Shown here: in pieces, positions 16,644 to 24,374 of the stretch
How the letters are laid out: the number at the start of each line of letters is the position of its first letter
Position numbering within the stretch: position 1 is the first letter of the stretch
Assembly (NCBI GenBank): GCA_964486455.1
Contig: CAZAMP010000003.1
Coordinates: 106,139-170,138 of the forward strand
From: CAZAMP01 sp964486455
Lineage (GTDB): Bacteria > Eisenbacteria > RBG-16-71-46 > CAZAMP01
Length of the DNA stretch: 64,000 nt
Direction: 5' to 3'
Program-made: the position numbers and the translations under genes
Notes under the pieces: generated by a model
What the model was told of the DNA's origin: nothing
Seen by the model: the letters and a program-made list of their open reading frames with translations, nothing else
Database searches by the model: none

Positions 16644-17314
16644 GGCGTGCCCCCGAAACGGCCCGCCGCGCTTGTGGATCCGATCGTCCGCGCCATCTCA
16701 GGTGCGGCATGCGCGTTGTGGCAGTCGAGGCACTTCGTGTCATTCTCGTCATGAGGGGGAGAGGTCGCTAGTCGATTGCCGTCATGACATCGTACGCAGA
16801 GCTCACGACCCGGCGGCGCGTGAAGCAGATGAGCGTTCAGCGATCGGTGCGGGCTGTGGCAGCCCGTGCAAGCCCCGGCCGCCACGGGTCCATGGATCCA
16901 GCCGTGATCGATCCGTAGGGTGTCGGCGGCCATATGCGGATGGCAACTCGTGCAAAGCTCGCCCTCTGGCGCCCGCAGTCGTGCGCTTCCACTGAACCGT
17001 CCCTCACCCTCGAGAACGTGACACTGGTCGCACTGCTCATCGGCAAAAGGGGGATGAGTAACCAGAGACGATGTTGATCGACGCGACGAAGCATCGTCGA
17101 CGGATGCAATCGTATCCGGTTGGGACTTCGCCAGGGCTTTGGCGGCGGCCACTGAGTCGGGATGCGGTACGCCGTCGAAGATTGTCGAGAGGACGCGGTA
17201 ACGCGTCTCCTGACTGCATCCACCGGTCAAGACGAACGTGGCGACAATGAGCGTCAGCCATGCACCCACTCCCCATCGGTTCATCCGGGCGTCTTTGCGC
17301 GAAGTATCGTCCAT
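16640..17314 (-). CDS. Pentaheme c-type cytochrome lipoprotein
   Basis: ATG 17314 is chosen because GAGG lies nine bases upstream; a Met ten residues later lacks a site. The N-terminus ends in the lipobox FVLTGGC (Cys 33), so the mature protein is membrane-anchored. Five CxxCH motifs are seen: CDQCH, CTSCH, CTGCH, CVRCH, CLDCH, with CTGCHSPHR and CLDCHNAH giving extra His ligands. It overlaps the barrel gene by ATGA. A lipid-anchored cytochrome beside a barrel is the arrangement of porin-cytochrome conduits, where it would dock on one face of the outer membrane. Confidence 0.87.
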   Translation of the reverse strand: MDDTSRKDARMNRWGVGAWLTLIVATFVLTGGCSQETRYRVLSTIFDGVPHPDSVAAAKALAKSQPDTIASVDDASSRRSTSSLVTHPPFADEQCDQCHVLEGEGRFSGSARLRAPEGELCTSCHPHMAADTLRIDHGWIHGPVAAGACTGCHSPHRSLNAHLLHAPPGRELCVRCHDGNRLATSPPHDENDTKCLDCHNAHAAPEMARTIGSTSAAGRFGGTP

Positions 17315-17379
17315 GATGCCGGTCCTCGGCCGTCGTTGCTCCGTCGTAGTCAAAGTCGCGCGCCGCATTCCGGACACAC

Positions 17380-18585
17380 TCAGTTCAGGTCCGCGCCCGT
17401 GACATCTGGTGGTCTCTCGTCGGGCGGCATGAGTCCCGGTGCCGCCGCGTCCCGCTGCTCGTCCGGCGGGTACGTGCGTGCAAAGCCATAGACATTGGAG
17501 ATTTTGCCGTAGATGTCGATATGCGGGGGGCCGAACTGACTCGTCACCACGACGCCGTATGCGAGTTCCACACCAGGGTGGGTGTGCTCAGACAACATAC
17601 GTGGAAGCTCCGGAGCTACCGCAATGCCGGCCGGTAGCCACATGTTGCCGGAGGCTTGTCCCGGCCCTCCGAGGAATGTCAGCGGACGAGCGTCTTCTGA
17701 CCGGAGGATCTGGACGTTTTCGAACGCCGCATCAACGACGAGCAGATTCCCATCCGGATCAATGGCGATCCCCTTAGGTCGTGCGAAGAATCCAGGGTGG
17801 TAGCCTTGAGCCCCGTAGCTCTGGATGAAGTTTCCTTCTGAATCGAACTGCAGGATGCGGCATGAGACCGTGTCGACGACATAGACATCACCGCCGGGGG
17901 CCACCGCGATGTTGGTGGGCGCGATCCATCCGAGGCTGTCGGCCGAAACGTCAAACGTTCCGACAACCGATCCGTCGCCGCGATCCAGCAAATAGACGTC
18001 GTGTGTCTCGCGGTCGACGACGTAGATGACGCTCTCTCCGACGGCCACGTCGATCGGGGAGATTTCGGTATCCTCTCCGTAGGTGCGAAGAAGGTCTCCA
18101 TCCTGAGACATCTGATAAATGCGCCGCGCGCCAACGTCGGTTGCATAGATGTTACCGCTCGAATCGCGATCGAGATTGATGAGCTTGTCGAAGCGGACAG
18201 AGCCGGCACTGCTCAACGCGGTCATTTCCTTGGTCTCGAGATCAATCCGCACGATGAGGTTCAGCTGAGTGTCGGCGACAAAGATCCGCGGCCCGACGAC
18301 CGTTACGCCATAGGGCTTGCCGAATCGCTGGCTGGGCTGATCTCCGAGCACGAGTCGACTGAACATGGACGGCTTGCTCACATCGTCCGAGCTGTAGATG
18401 CGCGTGAGAAACTGGTAGCGGGCCGTGTCGGGCGCCGCCGGATAGAAGACGAACGAGGATTGGCGCAGGTGACCCGACCCGCAGCCGAAAGTCTGCAAGG
18501 CGAGGATGAGAGAAACAAACGCGAGCATGACCCTTAGGCCATGCCGGGGTCCACTACGATGCGGACCGACCGCATGCGGTGACAT
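17380..18585 (-). CDS. NHL-repeat beta-propeller lipoprotein
   Basis: ATG 18585 has GGAGG seven bases upstream. A 35-residue leader ends in the lipobox LQTFGC. The body carries at least five NHL blades, with hallmark strands GPRIFVADTQLNLIVRID, GNIYATDVGARRIYQMSQDG, GGDVYVVDTVSCRILQFDSEG and GNLLVVDAAFENVQIL. It has no heme motif. It is the second gene of the cytochrome operon, after a stem-loop at 18641-18666, and 65 bases precede the next start. It is a relative of the second NHL gene (13693-14697) but clearly diverged. Confidence 0.87.
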   Translation of the reverse strand: MSPHAVGPHRSGPRHGLRVMLAFVSLILALQTFGCGSGHLRQSSFVFYPAAPDTARYQFLTRIYSSDDVSKPSMFSRLVLGDQPSQRFGKPYGVTVVGPRIFVADTQLNLIVRIDLETKEMTALSSAGSVRFDKLINLDRDSSGNIYATDVGARRIYQMSQDGDLLRTYGEDTEISPIDVAVGESVIYVVDRETHDVYLLDRGDGSVVGTFDVSADSLGWIAPTNIAVAPGGDVYVVDTVSCRILQFDSEGNFIQSYGAQGYHPGFFARPKGIAIDPDGNLLVVDAAFENVQILRSEDARPLTFLGGPGQASGNMWLPAGIAVAPELPRMLSEHTHPGVELAYGVVVTSQFGPPHIDIYGKISNVYGFARTYPPDEQRDAAAPGLMPPDERPPDVTGADLN

Positions 18586-18640
18586 GAGATGTCCTCCATC
18601 GGGTGTCCGCATCGATCGATCCGCCGAACCAGAAGTCGGC

Positions 18641-18666
18641 CGCCCGGCTCCGTTTCAAGCCGGGCG
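18641..18666 (-). promoter_or_regulatory. Intra-operon stem-loop after the first cytochrome gene
   Basis: A perfect 9-base inverted repeat, CGCCCGGCT and AGCCGGGCG, with an 8-base loop, begins 20 bases after the tetraheme gene stop and 56 bases before the NHL start. There is no U-tract, so it is more likely a partial terminator or an RNA-stabilising or processing structure that lets the first gene be expressed more than the rest. Confidence 0.55.
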
Positions 18667-18685
18667 ACTAGATCCGTGTCACAGT

Positions 18686-19387
18686 CTACTTGTCGTGACA
18701 GGTCAGGCAGAGGCCGGAGGCATCGCCAGTCGATACGTTGTTTCCAACGCGGAGCAGGTGCGTCCCTGGAACGGACTCACCCGGCTCGTCGTGAACGTCG
18801 TGGCACGACATGCACGCGACTTTGCCATTCTCCAGCACATCATCGATCGATCCGGAATCACCCATGAGATCGCTGACGGGGTGCAAGCCACCATCAGCCG
18901 CCGCGTCATAGACGATTCCCAGCGGGTGCGTGTTGCTTAGGTCGCCAGGCAGCGAGGCGCCTGGAACCTGGTACCCTGGGTGATCGTCCTGGATGAAGAT
19001 GCTACCAGGATCATTGCTCTTGTTGTCGAACTGGTCGATCCCAACGGTTCCGTCGTGGCAACCGAGGCACATTTTGGTCGTGCCTTCCGGCTCCGCGTCG
19101 AACGCGCCGTCGATCCACTTGATGTGGTCGTCTTCGGCGTACATGAGGTAGGACTGAGTTGAAACCTGGTGGTCCCAAAGCAATCCCAACGCTCCCAGAT
19201 CGACATTCCGGTTGTGATCGTGGGGCACGTGGCAGACACGGCAGATCTCACCGCGGTGATTCCACGGTTCCGTAGAGAAATCGTGGGGAGATCCGACGAT
19301 GCCCTGGCCGTCGCCGTTCGCCGCCGCTGTCGAAGCGAACGTCCCGAGCACTACGGCCAGCATTCCGAGCACTAGCCATCCCTTCAT
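18686..19387 (-). CDS. Secreted tetraheme c-type cytochrome (candidate filament-type subunit)
   Basis: ATG 19387 follows GAGGAG and opens a clear signal peptide (KGWLVLGMLAVVLGTFASTAAA). The product of 233 residues has four CxxCH motifs: CRVCH, CLGCH, CMSCH and a C-terminal CLTCH two residues from the end. The N-terminal pattern GIVGSPHDFST, then GEICRVCHVPH and MCLGCHDGT, resembles tetraheme cytochromes of the OmcE kind as I remember them, which polymerise into extracellular nanowires. It is the first gene of the conduit operon behind a sigma-54 promoter, which would suit a highly expressed structural subunit. Filament formation is inference only. Confidence 0.88.
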   Translation of the reverse strand: MKGWLVLGMLAVVLGTFASTAAANGDGQGIVGSPHDFSTEPWNHRGEICRVCHVPHDHNRNVDLGALGLLWDHQVSTQSYLMYAEDDHIKWIDGAFDAEPEGTTKMCLGCHDGTVGIDQFDNKSNDPGSIFIQDDHPGYQVPGASLPGDLSNTHPLGIVYDAAADGGLHPVSDLMGDSGSIDDVLENGKVACMSCHDVHDEPGESVPGTHLLRVGNNVSTGDASGLCLTCHDK

Positions 19388-19483
19388 TGTGTTTGCTCCT
19401 CTTTTGTTTGTGCCTCTCGAAGAGTAACGCTCTCTCACCACCGTTCGGGCGGCAGTGCTGCACTCAGGACAGCCACAGCTGTT

Positions 19484-19499
19484 TGCATTGGTCATGCCA
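19484..19499 (-). promoter_or_regulatory. Sigma-54 (-24/-12) promoter of the multiheme cytochrome operon
   Basis: Read on the minus strand the element is TGGCATGACCAATGCA. It matches 10 of the 12 specified positions of TGGCACGNNNNTTGCW, with invariant GG and GC correctly spaced. Transcription would start near 19473, leaving a leader of about 86 bases before ATG 19387. The presence next door of an NtrC-family activator gene, which acts only on sigma-54 promoters, supports the call. Confidence 0.7.
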
Positions 19500-19601
19500 G
19501 TTCCTCATTGTTGTTCTCACTTCGAGAGGTCAGTCAAGTGGCTGCAATATAGTAAGATGTAGGAGATCGACTAGGGGGCGACGTGTCGGGACAGGTCAAG
19601 C

Positions 19602-19636
19602 GCGTGCTTTGGCGACCGAGGTGCGCGAAAGCACGC
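19602..19636. promoter_or_regulatory. Inverted repeat, candidate upstream activator site
   Basis: GCGTGCTTT and AAAGCACGC form a perfect 9-base inverted repeat separated by 17 bases. It lies about 100 bases upstream of the sigma-54 -24 box, a usual distance for enhancer sites of NtrC-type activators. It may instead be an RNA hairpin in the leader of the regulator gene. Confidence 0.45.
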
Positions 19637-19750
19637 ACCCTCAGGCCCGAGATTGCGGGGCGTTCCGGGTGATGCGCTATACTGCATCCGGTCTTCCGCG
19701 AGTGGCCGGGGATGATCGAGGGACGATTCGCAGCGCTTGAGGAGGAGAAT

Positions 19751-21005
19751 GTGGTATCTGGGCCGAAAGACGAGGCCAGGGTTCTGGTTGTCGACGATGA
19801 GCGGCTCCTTCGATGGGGACTCGTCAAGCGCTTCCGGAATGCTGGCTATTCGGCCGAGGGGTGCGAGACGGCCGAAAAGGCGATCGAGCTCATGTCAGCC
19901 GATCCGGCCCGTGTCGTTCTTCTCGACTTGCAGCTCCCCGGTATGGACGGAATGGAGTGCCTGAAGCAGCTCAAGGATCACCATCCAGATGTCGTCGTGA
20001 TCATGATGACGGGACACGGGTCGACTGACGTGATCGCCCCGCCCGGTTACGGGCTCGAGGGCCTCATCGGAAGCTCCACCGTGATGAAGCAGATCCGAGC
20101 CCTCGTGGCGAAAGTGGCCAGGAGCCCGGCGGGCACGGTCCTCATCACCGGAGACAGCGGGACCGGCAAGGATCACGTGGCGCAGACCATTCATTACCAC
20201 AGCAGACGCGCATCGCGCCCCTTTGTCCACGTGAGCGTCCCCTCGCTTCCCCCCACTCTTTTTGAGAGCGAACTCTTCGGTCATGAGAAGGGGAGCTTTA
20301 CCGATGCCCGTGCGCAGAAGCCAGGACTGCTCGAGCTTGCCGAGGGGGGGGTCGATCTACCTCGATGAGATCGGAGACCTCGACCCCAAGATCCAAGTGA
20401 AGCTGCTCCACTTTCTCGAGCATCGGGATTTCAAGCGGGTCGGCGGGGTTGAGATGATCCAAGCTGATGTCCGAGTGATTTCGGCAACCAATATCGATTT
20501 GCGCCGGCACGTCGCGGCGGGATCCTTCCGCGAGGACCTCTATTATCGCCTTCGGGTAATTCCGATTCATCTTCCGCCGGTGTGTGAGCGTGGGGAGGAT
20601 TGCTTGGACCTTGCCGAGCACCTGCTGACAGCTCTCTGCACGTCGTTCGAGCGCCGCTTCCGCGGGTTCACGGCGGCTGCGAAGAGGAAACTCATGACGC
20701 ACCGCTGGCCGGGAAACGTGCGCGAGTTGCGAAACGTGATCGAACGGGCCGTCACGCTGGAGGACGCGGAGTGGATCCAGCCCGAGATGCTGGCCTTCGA
20801 TGAGGTCTTGTCACCATCGCGCGCCACATCGGGGGATTCCGGCGGGCCGGATGCTGATGGAATGACAACGCTGGAGGAGATGGAGCGGGGCACTATCCTT
20901 ACCGCTCTCGAGCGCACGAACTGGAATCAAGTCAAGGCTGCGGAGTTGCTGAAGCTGGGGCGCGACGCGCTCCGCTATCGCATGAAGAAATACAACCTAC
21001 TTTAG
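19751..21005 (+). pseudogene. NtrC-family sigma-54 response regulator, internally deleted and frameshifted
   Basis: GTG 19751 has GGAGG five bases upstream. The receiver domain starts normally (acidic pair D15-D16, phospho-acceptor D59 in LLDLQLPGMDG, Thr87 in MMTGHG). It then jumps from GHGSTDV straight to YGLEGLIGSS, losing about 50 residues that should hold the conserved Lys, beta5-alpha5 and the linker. The AAA+ domain has Walker A GDSGTGKD and a GSFTDA loop. A run of eight G at 20344-20351 then shifts the frame; one G fewer would continue EGGSIYLDEIGDL through FREDLYYRL, WPGNVREL and a C-terminal Fis-type helix-turn-helix to 21005. The shift could be a sequencing error, but the receiver deletion cannot. 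Its stop overlaps the convergent kinase stop. Confidence 0.75.
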
Positions 21006-22579
21006 CCTGGATGCGGATCATTCACCTCGGGGTCTTCGGCGCCCTCTCCCGGCGACGTGGCCGGCAGCGAGAAGCGAAACTCCGTTCCGGCCGGTCCGGT
21101 GCTGGCGACGTCCAGTGCTCCACCGTGGCGGATGATGACGGAACGACTGATCGCCAGACCCAGTCCGGTGCCCTTGCTGCGTGTCGTGTAGAAAGCGTCG
21201 AAGATCCGCGGAAGGTCCTCCGTGGGAATCCCGGGTCCGGTGTCGCGCACTCGGACTTCCAGTCCGCCCTCCGCCGTGGCGATGGTCGAGATCGTCACCA
21301 CTCCCGGCTCCGTCATAACACGGAGGGCGTTCAGGACCATATTCAGAAGGGCCTGGCTGATCTGATCGCGGTCCACCTCCACCGGGGGGACGTCGCTTCC
21401 GGGTCGATAGGTTATCTGGTGGGAGCCCGCCACCGACGGCTGCTGGCAGAAGCTGACGAGTCCCGAGATGATCTCGTTGATGGATTGGCGCGCGAACTCG
21501 GGCTTTCTGGGCCGCGCGAAGGAGAGAAGGTCTGAGATCGTACGGTCGATCCGTCGAACCTGGAGAAGCGCCTCGTGCAGGATCGGTCGGTCATCACTGC
21601 CATCCGGTGTCTCTTCGTGCATCACGGACAAGACGCTTTCGATCCCCGCCAGGGGATTGCGGATCTCGTGGGCCAGACGAGAGGCCATCTCGCCGATCGT
21701 CACCATCCTTTCTGCCCGTTCCATAATTTCCACGTTCTTCGCGTGAAGCTCATGGTCGACCTCTTCGAGGCGGGTGACCATCTCGTTGAATCGATTCCCT
21801 AGATGTCCGATTTCGTCTGGAGCGACAGTGTCGTAGCGTACCGTGAGATCGCCGTCCATGACGCGGGACATAGCTGACGCGATTCCTGACAGCGGACGTC
21901 GGACGTGAATGGCCACGAGCAGCCAGACTGTGATCCCGAACACAATGCTCGCGACCACCGCGGCGATTCCTCCAACCCTTTGGATCGCCCGTTCCGTGGC
22001 GCGCACGTTCTCTTGTGACAATCCGACCAGCACCCATCCATTGACCTCTCCACGTTCCGCATGGCACCGGCGGCAACTGGTGAGGTTTGGTAGCGGGTGG
22101 AGCGCGGCCTGCCACGCTTCGTCACGGTTGAGAAACGGCGTAGTGGATTTGAGGAGCGTGGTGTCGGTGACCGTTGGCCACGGTCGTCGCGCGGCGGTGG
22201 CGCTTTCTGGAACCAGAAGTCCCCCGACGGCCAGTGGTTCTCCCCGGGGATTCACAAGCGCACAGCACCGTTCGTCCATCGAGATGCCGCTCAGTCGAAG
22301 CGCTTCGTTCAGCATCTCGGGAAAGGTGGACTGGTCATGGTCGCCGAAGACAAGCGTTTCCAGAACCCCGTCCGCGAGCTGTTTCGCTCCCACCTGGAGG
22401 AGTTCTTGATTGCCGCGGGCGTACTCTTCGCGATTTCCGATCGCGATGCTCCGCGCCTGAAGAAAGATGAGCACAACCAAGACCACGAGAACCGGAATGA
22501 ACAGCTTGATCTGCAAGGAATGGAGTAGCGGGATCCGCGCCGTCAAACCCTCCGGTTGGGATGGTTCGTGCTCCGTCAT
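21002..22579 (-). CDS. Sensor histidine kinase with a heme c motif in its periplasmic domain
   Basis: 525 residues: membrane helix 25-42, periplasmic sensor domain about 43-200, second helix 205-225, HAMP 226-280, HisKA with H304 in RLAHEIRNPL, N-box LLNMVLNALRVM, G boxes RDTGPGIP and GTGLGLAI. The sensor domain contains CRRCH at residues 169-173, a c-type heme attachment motif, so it probably senses redox state or a small ligand through covalent heme, as in the heme-binding sensor domains known from Geobacter. Its ATG overlaps the upstream gene stop (ATGA), and it is the last gene of a porin, binding protein and kinase operon. Its partner is presumably the convergent NtrC-type gene. Confidence 0.9.
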   Translation of the reverse strand: MTEHEPSQPEGLTARIPLLHSLQIKLFIPVLVVLVVLIFLQARSIAIGNREEYARGNQELLQVGAKQLADGVLETLVFGDHDQSTFPEMLNEALRLSGISMDERCCALVNPRGEPLAVGGLLVPESATAARRPWPTVTDTTLLKSTTPFLNRDEAWQAALHPLPNLTSCRRCHAERGEVNGWVLVGLSQENVRATERAIQRVGGIAAVVASIVFGITVWLLVAIHVRRPLSGIASAMSRVMDGDLTVRYDTVAPDEIGHLGNRFNEMVTRLEEVDHELHAKNVEIMERAERMVTIGEMASRLAHEIRNPLAGIESVLSVMHEETPDGSDDRPILHEALLQVRRIDRTISDLLSFARPRKPEFARQSINEIISGLVSFCQQPSVAGSHQITYRPGSDVPPVEVDRDQISQALLNMVLNALRVMTEPGVVTISTIATAEGGLEVRVRDTGPGIPTEDLPRIFDAFYTTRSKGTGLGLAISRSVIIRHGGALDVASTGPAGTEFRFSLPATSPGEGAEDPEVNDPHPG

Positions 22580-23151
22580 TTCAGCGGGTAGTCCGGGCTT
22601 TGAGGCGACCTTCCGTCGATGGGAACAATTCGGAGAAGTTCGAGGAGCGAATCTGGAATTGCGTCAGCGGGCAGAAAGCCGATAGCCGAGGGGTCGTCGT
22701 GCAGGCGCCTGCCAAACTCCTCTTGATCTCGGCAGCGAATCGGTGGATCACCGCTCTCACCCGAAAGCACACGCTTGGTCCAGTATCTGCGGTACTGCAG
22801 AAAGCTTCGATGCAGTACGAGGTCGAGGAATCGGGATTCCGCGGGAACGTAGTCCAGGAGGACGACCCGTTCATCAATCGCTTCATGGGTCGGGTGGTCC
22901 TGCGTCAGCAATTCCTCGATGAAGACGATCTCTCCCAAATAGGCCAGCCGAAGCATCGGGAGCGTCAGATCGAATATGGGAGATTTGTTGCTTACGACGA
23001 CGGCGATGGAGCCGTTCGCCGACCCCACCGGCGCATCCGGTTCCGCACGTAGGGGCAGCGGCAGGAAACAGACGCCAACGAACATCGATGCCCAACCGAT
23101 CCGACTGATGTGTTTCACCCACTTCCGAAGGCCGTGTCTTGTGTGATGCAC
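22576..23151 (-). CDS. PstS-like periplasmic substrate-binding protein (small, stand-alone)
   Basis: A 191-residue exported protein (RIGWASMFVGVCFLPLPLRA signal) of the small phosphate-ABC-type binding-protein family. Hallmarks are IAVVVSNKSPIFDLTLPMLR, LAYLGEIVF, YRRYWTKRVLSGESGDPP and AIGFLPADAIPD. No ABC permease or ATPase is encoded nearby. Set between a porin and a histidine kinase, it is more likely a ligand-binding accessory of the sensor than a transporter part (inference). Confidence 0.8.
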   Translation of the reverse strand: MHHTRHGLRKWVKHISRIGWASMFVGVCFLPLPLRAEPDAPVGSANGSIAVVVSNKSPIFDLTLPMLRLAYLGEIVFIEELLTQDHPTHEAIDERVVLLDYVPAESRFLDLVLHRSFLQYRRYWTKRVLSGESGDPPIRCRDQEEFGRRLHDDPSAIGFLPADAIPDSLLELLRIVPIDGRSPQSPDYPLK

Positions 23152-23160
23152 GGTTCCCTC

Positions 23161-24264
23161 CTAGAAGTGCGCTGTGATCGAACTGTAGACGGCGCGGAAA
23201 TCGTTCGCCATCCCGCCGTCCCGCACCCAGGTCAACTCGGTCTTGATTCTGACGGGATCACTCAAATCCAAGGCGTGCCCAACCGATACCGACCGTTCAT
23301 CCACGTCTGCGTCGGTGTGTTCCGGGCGCCAGAGCCCGACCGACATCCACGGGATGTGACCTCCCGGCAGTTCGTACTGCATCAACACGTACGTCCCGGC
23401 CGGATGCCGCTCCGATGCTTCATCGGGGTCCTGGAGCCACGATGCGGCCACCTCGCCTGATAAGCGGAGTGCGCCGAGCCCGGGACGCCATGTCGCGTGG
23501 AGCCCCGCATGGTGTTGGCGACTATTCCCGATGACGGCGTTTCGATCGCCATAGTACGATGCACCGATCGAATACGTGTCGTCTCGGGAGCGCAAACCAA
23601 TCGTTCCGGCAAGGGCCTTGTTTGTGTTCATGTCACCGCCCCCGGCGTTGGGACCTCGTCCGTTCCCAAGGAGGCCGCGCGCTTCCAGAACGGAATGTCC
23701 CACGTCGATGTTGAGGCGCACTTGGATTCCGGTGAGGAACTTCGAGTACAACCGCTGAGGCTGGTCTCGGAAGATCGTGCGCTTCGAATAGATGGACCTT
23801 GGCAGGTTCAGCGGTACAAAGACAGGTGTCCGATCATGAATCTCGTTGTAGTTCCCGAAAGGAGGCAGGACCTTCCCGAACCGAATCTGAAGATGTCTGT
23901 CTTTGCGGAACTCGATCCACCCTTGCTCCAACGTCACCCGGCCGCTTATTTGCTCGGCATGGACGTCCGGGCCGTGTTCGAACTCGATCTCACCCCATGC
24001 ACGCCAGTGGCGACCGAGTCTGTACTCCGTGATCAGATTGAAATGATGCAGGTCGAACTCAACAATACCTGGCTTTCCCTGTCCGTCCTCGATCCGTGCC
24101 AATAGGTCGATCACGCCGTGAATTGACTGCAGTCCGTTCGCCGCCGCTGGAACACCGATTCCGAGGCATGCCATACACAGGACCAAGACGGAGACGCACC
24201 GTCGCCGACCGACCCGTGCCCGGGTCGTGGACAATAGAGAGCAGAGCAGACCGCGGACATCCAT
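23161..24264 (-). CDS. Outer-membrane porin-like beta-barrel protein
   Basis: About 367 residues with a signal peptide (VSVLVLCMACLGIGVPAAA) and an OprP/O- or DUF-porin-like barrel. Typical strands are WGEIEFEHG, GRVTLEQGWIEFRKDRHLQIRFGKVLPPFGNYNE (in parts), LSGEVAASW, and a final strand DFRAVYSSITAHF with a terminal Phe, as expected for BAM substrates. ATG 24264 is preferred; GTG 24273 is an alternative with its own AGGAAGG. It leads a three-gene operon with the binding protein 9 bases downstream and the kinase. Confidence 0.82.
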   Translation of the reverse strand: MDVRGLLCSLLSTTRARVGRRRCVSVLVLCMACLGIGVPAAANGLQSIHGVIDLLARIEDGQGKPGIVEFDLHHFNLITEYRLGRHWRAWGEIEFEHGPDVHAEQISGRVTLEQGWIEFRKDRHLQIRFGKVLPPFGNYNEIHDRTPVFVPLNLPRSIYSKRTIFRDQPQRLYSKFLTGIQVRLNIDVGHSVLEARGLLGNGRGPNAGGGDMNTNKALAGTIGLRSRDDTYSIGASYYGDRNAVIGNSRQHHAGLHATWRPGLGALRLSGEVAASWLQDPDEASERHPAGTYVLMQYELPGGHIPWMSVGLWRPEHTDADVDERSVSVGHALDLSDPVRIKTELTWVRDGGMANDFRAVYSSITAHF

Positions 24265-24300
24265 CGCCACCACCCCTTCCTAGTTGGCGAGAAGATTCAA

Positions 24301-24333
24301 CAGAGCCGCCATGCTAGCACGGCGGAGGCCGCC
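24301..24333. promoter_or_regulatory. Overlapping inverted repeats upstream of the porin gene
   Basis: CCGCC (24306-24310), GGCGG (24321-24325) and CCGCC (24329-24333) alternate, so the central arm can pair with either neighbour. The site lies between the stop of the secreted-protein gene and the porin start. It may be a weak terminator or a leader structure; no T-tract follows. Confidence 0.3.
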
Positions 24334-24374
24334 ATGGTACAGGGTGGGCACGCTCCGACCTGGTCCGGAGTCGG

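Larger units (their letters stand above)
19388..19750. other. Divergent regulatory region between the cytochrome operon and the NtrC-type gene
   Basis: This stretch of 363 bases contains no convincing gene. It holds the sigma-54 promoter (19484-19499, facing the cytochromes) and a 9-base inverted repeat (19602-19636). A small AT-rich patch (gcaatatagtaagatg) around 19543-19558 may be part of a promoter. Confidence 0.6.

Noticed and set aside
20280..20310. GSFTDA in the regulator considered as loss of sigma-54 contact
   Set aside because: Variants of GAFTGA with Ser and Asp at these places occur in functional members of the family as I recall, so it alone is not evidence of inactivation.
24316..24331. 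Sigma-54-like element upstream of the porin gene on the minus strand
   Set aside because: GG and GC are spaced correctly but only 7 of 12 positions fit, and it lies inside a run of alternating CCGCC/GGCGG repeats, so it is probably chance.
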